DNA from: Alphaproteobacteria bacterium
GTDB lineage: Bacteria; Pseudomonadota; Alphaproteobacteria; Rhodobacterales; Rhodobacteraceae
Length of the DNA: 64,000 bases
Direction of reading: 5' to 3'
NCBI GenBank assembly: GCA_030431485.1
Contig: JAUIIR010000003.1
Coordinates: 87,422-151,421, forward strand
A program made the translations under genes and the position numbers. The notes under the pieces were generated by a model, which had not been told where the DNA came from, ran no database searches, and worked only from the letters and a program-made list of their open reading frames with translations. Shown piece by piece: positions 58,778-64,000 of the stretch (position 1 is its first letter; every line of letters begins with the position of its first letter).

Positions 58778-59538
58778 CTCTACGCACTATCCTTGTTCCG
58801 GTTGCGGCGATCCTGATCTTCGGTTTGCTTTGGGAGCTTTTGGTCTGGGCCAACGGCTGGCCAAACTATGTGATGGCCTCGCCCTCTGACCTGCCGCCGG
58901 CTTATGCGCGCTACTGGGAGCTTTTCATAGTGATGGGGTGGCAGACGCTGTGGCGCACGGTTGTGGGTTTGGTGCTCGCAATCATTTTCGGCGTGTTTTT
59001 GGGTATGATCATGGGGTTCTCGCGTTTGATGCGCGACGCACTTTATCCGCTGCTGGTGGGTTTTAATGCCATTCCAAAGGCAACGGTGGTGCCGATTGTC
59101 GCTTTGCTTTTTGTCGGCGATCACAACTTTAACACGGTGTTGATCGCCTTCATGATCTCCTTTTTTCCCATAGCCGTGTCAGTCTCTATCGGTCTTAGCA
59201 CTTTGGAGCCGGAATACCGTGATATTCTGCGGTCGTTGGGGGCATCTCGTACCACGATTTTCTGGAAGATCGCCCTTCCAAAGACTCTGCCCGAGTTTTT
59301 CGGGGCTTTGAAAGTCGCGGTCACCCTGGCCTTCATTGGCACAAATCTTATGGAAATCGTGTCGCCACATGGGCGGGGACTTGGTGCATTGTTTGACTCG
59401 GGCAAAACCAACTCGGATTATCCGCTCATGTTCGCTGTTCTCATCGCCTTGGCGCTGATGGGGATCGTGCTTTATTACGTCGTCGTGGCTTTGGAAAAGA
59501 TATTCGCGGGTTGGGCTGAGCGCTCTCCAAGCTATTAA
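58774..59538 (+). CDS. ABC transporter permease (SsuC/TauC-like)
   Basis: BPD-type permease; EYRDILRSLGASRTTIFWKIALPKTLPEFFGALKVAVTLAFIG (EAA loop). Confidence 0.92.
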   Translation: MTLRTILVPVAAILIFGLLWELLVWANGWPNYVMASPSDLPPAYARYWELFIVMGWQTLWRTVVGLVLAIIFGVFLGMIMGFSRLMRDALYPLLVGFNAIPKATVVPIVALLFVGDHNFNTVLIAFMISFFPIAVSVSIGLSTLEPEYRDILRSLGASRTTIFWKIALPKTLPEFFGALKVAVTLAFIGTNLMEIVSPHGRGLGALFDSGKTNSDYPLMFAVLIALALMGIVLYYVVVALEKIFAGWAERSPSY

Positions 59539-59590
59539 GCCCCACGCCACAAGCACAAGACGAACCGCAAAAATTTTCCTGAGTTCAATG

Positions 59591-59619
59591 TTGACTCACA
59601 TAAATGGCATGCCTAGTTA
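59591..59619 (+). promoter_or_regulatory. Candidate sigma70 promoter of groESL
   Basis: TTGACT (59591-59596), 17-bp spacer, TAGTTA (59614-59619). Confidence 0.5.
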
Positions 59620-59626
59620 TCCGCCG

Positions 59627-59653
59627 TCAGCACTCGACAAGAGAGAGTGACAA
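59627..59653. promoter_or_regulatory. CIRCE element (HrcA operator)
   Basis: TCAGCACTC-N9-GAGTGACAA against consensus TTAGCACTC-N9-GAGTGCTAA, just upstream of groES. Confidence 0.85.
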
Positions 59654-59710
59654 CAGTCCTTCGGGGAGCGAGGGGCTTTAGTGAAAACCTTTGAGCAAGG
59701 AGACTCGAAG

Positions 59711-60022
59711 ATGGCATTCAAACCGCTTCATGACCGCGTGCTGGTCCGTCGTGTTGAAAGCGACGAAAAAACTGCTGGTGGCCTGATCATTCCAGATAGC
59801 GCCAAAGAAAAGCCGGCAGAAGGCGTGGTTGTTGCGTGTGGCGAAGGCGCGCGCAAAGACAGTGGCGAGCTGATCGAGATGGCTGTCTCGGAAGGCGATA
59901 AGATCCTTTTCGGCAAGTGGTCGGGCACGGAAGTGACGGTCAATGGCGAAGAACTCCTCATCATGAAGGAGTCGGACATCCTCGGCATCATCACAGACGA
60001 CGCAGCCGCAAAAGCTGCCTGA
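59711..60022 (+). CDS. groES: Co-chaperonin GroES
   Basis: [46 protein letters not shown]. Confidence 0.97.
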   Translation: MAFKPLHDRVLVRRVESDEKTAGGLIIPDSAKEKPAEGVVVACGEGARKDSGELIEMAVSEGDKILFGKWSGTEVTVNGEELLIMKESDILGIITDDAAAKAA

Positions 60023-60064
60023 ACGCCTGTCTTGATCGCAAACGAAACACTCTGACTAGATTAG

Positions 60065-61720
<1,656 letters not shown>

Positions 61721-61771
61721 TCATCGGATGTCCTCCTGGACATCTGTCAGCCCAAGCTGATAATTTCGAGC

Positions 61772-61800
61772 AAAGGCGCCTTCGGGCGCCTTTGTTTTTT
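61772..61800 (+). terminator. Intrinsic terminator of groESL
   Basis: AAAGGCGCC-TTCG-GGCGCCTTT-gtttttt; perfect 9-bp stem with UUCG tetraloop and U tract. Confidence 0.93.
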
Positions 61801-61911
61801 CGGGGCTTCAGTTTGCCGATTTCAAAACAGATCAGCCCGCCGTTCAGTACTTTGACGTGATTGCCGGAAATGGTGTCTGGCAACTGCTTCCGCGACGCGT
61901 TAGCCAATTGC

Positions 61912-62766
61912 ATGCGCATAATCATGCTAACCCTCCTGACCTTGATCGCCTTTGCCTCGAACTCGATCCTAAATCGTGTGGCATTGGCGAATGGCGATAT
62001 TGATGCACTTGCATTCGGTGTCGTGCGGCTATGTGCCGGGGCCGTTATGCTGGCTGTTCTGGTGATGATGCGAGATCGACATGTGACCTTGGGAGGGACC
62101 GGTCGGTCGGTGGGTGTGTTCTCGCTGCTGGTCTACATCTTCGGCTTCTCACTTGCATATGAAAGCCTTGATGCCGGTCTCGGCGCTCTGATCCTCTTTG
62201 GTCTTGTTCAAATCACCATGTTCACGGGCGCTTTGATCACTGGCGAACGCCCATCTGCGCGCCGGTGTGCGGGGGCATTTGTCGCGTTTGGGGGACTGGT
62301 CTGGCTGCTGTGGCCGGGTCACTCTGCCGCGCCGAGTTTGTGGCATTCGACGCTGATGGCGATTGCCGGTGTCGCATGGGGTATCTACTCGCTAAACGGG
62401 CGCGGGACCTCGGATGCTTTGGGGGCGACGGCCGCAAATTTCTGTATTTCCGCTGCAATTGCAGGAATCGGAGCGGCTCTGGCGGTGGTCCTTTTCGGAG
62501 GAATTGATTTTGCGTCCGCGAGCCTGTTCGGTATCGCGATGGCAATCCTCGCTGGAGCGGTGACTTCGGGTATTGGCTATTCCTTGTGGTATACGGTATT
62601 GCCACATCTCCGCGGCAGCACCGCTGCTGTCACACAATTGACTGTCCCGGTGATCGCGATCGCAGGGGGGGCGGTGCTGTTGTCGGAAACTGTCACGTCG
62701 CGGCTGATCGTGGCAGCCTTGCTTGTACTTGGCGGGGTATTGATGGCCGTTACATCGCGCAGGTAG
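61912..62766 (+). CDS. DMT superfamily (EamA) transporter
   Basis: MRIIMLTLLTLIAFASNSILNRVALANGDIDALAFGVVRLCAGAVMLAVLV. Confidence 0.87.
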   Translation: MRIIMLTLLTLIAFASNSILNRVALANGDIDALAFGVVRLCAGAVMLAVLVMMRDRHVTLGGTGRSVGVFSLLVYIFGFSLAYESLDAGLGALILFGLVQITMFTGALITGERPSARRCAGAFVAFGGLVWLLWPGHSAAPSLWHSTLMAIAGVAWGIYSLNGRGTSDALGATAANFCISAAIAGIGAALAVVLFGGIDFASASLFGIAMAILAGAVTSGIGYSLWYTVLPHLRGSTAAVTQLTVPVIAIAGGAVLLSETVTSRLIVAALLVLGGVLMAVTSRR

Positions 62767-62805
62767 GCTCTTCCGTAAGCGTTCATCACAGCGTATCTGA
62801 AGGTC

Positions 62806-63585
62806 ATGTTTCGTCAGCTTGTTCTTTTTCTTGCCCCAGTTCTCGCTGTCCTGTCCGCGGCTCCCGCGCGGGCGGACTGTGTGGTGCTCCTTCATGGTCT
62901 CGCGCGGACAGAGACCTCTTTTGCATTGATGCAGACAGTTCTTGAGGCCAAAGGATACACCGCCAAGGCCCCGGGCTATCCGTCAACGACCGCGCGCATT
63001 CAGACGTTGGTGGAAGAAACGCTGCCGACTGCAATTGAGAATTGCGGCAAGGATCGCGTGCACTTTGTCACTCACTCAATGGGCGGCATCCTGTTGCGGT
63101 TTTGGCTCAAGGACCATCGTCCACCCAATCTGGGGCGCGTCGTGATGCTTGCACCGCCAAATCAGGGCAGCGAACTGGTCGATGAATTGGGGGGACTGGA
63201 GCTTTTTGAATGGGTCAACGGACCGGCTGGCCTACAACTCGGGACGTCGCCTGATGGGGTGCCAAAGTCACTTCCACCGGTCGATTTCGAATTGGGTGTG
63301 ATTGCTGGTACGCGTTCGCTCAATCCAATTTTTTCGAACATCATTCCCGGACCCGATGATGGCAAAGTATCAGTCGCCTCGACAAAGGTTGAGGGCATGC
63401 GGGCCCATCTGACGTTGCCGGTCACGCATACTTTTATCATGCAATCGCCTGCCGTTATTGCGCAGGTCGATCTGTTCCTGCGCACTGGACGCTTTGACCC
63501 GGAGCTGGATTGGACCGACGCGATCAATTCCGAGGAATTGAAATGCATGCTCGGCCTTTGTCCGGAGTCCACGGATGAGCCTTGA
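62806..63585 (+). CDS. Secreted alpha/beta hydrolase (lipase-like)
   Basis: Signal peptide; [21 protein letters not shown] and [17 protein letters not shown] (GxSxG-like THSMGG). Confidence 0.85.
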   Translation: MFRQLVLFLAPVLAVLSAAPARADCVVLLHGLARTETSFALMQTVLEAKGYTAKAPGYPSTTARIQTLVEETLPTAIENCGKDRVHFVTHSMGGILLRFWLKDHRPPNLGRVVMLAPPNQGSELVDELGGLELFEWVNGPAGLQLGTSPDGVPKSLPPVDFELGVIAGTRSLNPIFSNIIPGPDDGKVSVASTKVEGMRAHLTLPVTHTFIMQSPAVIAQVDLFLRTGRFDPELDWTDAINSEELKCMLGLCPESTDEP

Positions 63586-64000
63586 GTGCACGCTTGTCGG
63601 AGCACAGGCGCTAACGCCGGAGGGGTGGTCAGAGGCCCCGGTCTCAATATCGCAAGGAAACCTTCAGGCGACTGCGGAGGGCCGTCAGGTTGATCTGTCT
63701 GGCTATCTGGTTTTGCCCGGTATTGTCGATCCTCATGGCGATGGGTTCGAGCGCCACATGGCACCTCGACGCGGCGCATTGCGCGAAGCTGAACATGGCG
63801 TTGTCGCAGCCGCTTCGGAACTGGCTGCCAACGGGATAACTACGGCTGTGCTGGCACAATTCTTCTCGTGGGAAGGGGGCATGCGTGGCCCGGATTTTGC
63901 CGAGCATGTGTTCGAAAGCGTTTCTGTTGTCCGGGATGCGATTGCGGTCGATATGCGGCTGCAATTGCGTCTTGAAACGCATCTGTTGGATGAATTTGCC
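63575..64000 (+). CDS. phnM: Alpha-D-ribose 1-methylphosphonate 5-triphosphate diphosphatase, PhnM-like (partial, runs off the right edge)
   Basis: [32 protein letters not shown]...[66 protein letters not shown]. Confidence 0.88.
   Translation, partial: MSLECTLVGAQALTPEGWSEAPVSISQGNLQATAEGRQVDLSGYLVLPGIVDPHGDGFERHMAPRRGALREAEHGVVAAASELAANGITTAVLAQFFSWEGGMRGPDFAEHVFESVSVVRDAIAVDMRLQLRLETHLLDEFA

Overview
The window is a gene-dense, GC-rich chromosomal segment. Protein content and gene order look alphaproteobacterial, most likely Rhodobacterales/Roseobacter-type (inference from MipZ, DUF1491, DUF2062, DUF2161 and the spoT-pdxJ-acpS-lepB-rnc-era-recO run). I found no CRISPR array, rRNA, prophage or transposon, and no tRNA I could recognise by eye. 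Recognisable blocks: a polyamine transport/catabolism locus at the left edge; moaD/moaE and pgsA; a long minus-strand housekeeping run (rpoZ to recO); ispH and a DEAD-box helicase; rnhA; a def-def2-fmt cluster; SulP/USP; smc; a minus-strand ffh-GNATx5-chorismate mutase-rpsP-rimM-trmD-rplS-rpmE-mipZ region; azoR/LysR; an NMT1/THI5-like ABC transporter; groESL with a CIRCE element; and a partial phnM at the right edge. The most notable observations are: (1) a phased tandem ATTC-N8-GAAT operator, resembling a SqrR/BigR persulfide-repressor site, in front of an uncharacterised polytopic membrane protein with a single cysteine; (2) a second peptide deformylase homologue that has lost the metal-ligand Cys and the catalytic Glu; (3) five tandem, translationally overlapping GNAT paralogues directly downstream of ffh; (4) a near-identical palindrome shared by the two polyamine promoters; (5) other operators, structured leaders and divergent protein families. 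Boundaries come from the ORF track, with starts adjusted by eye. All family calls are from recognising the protein sequence; no database search was run.
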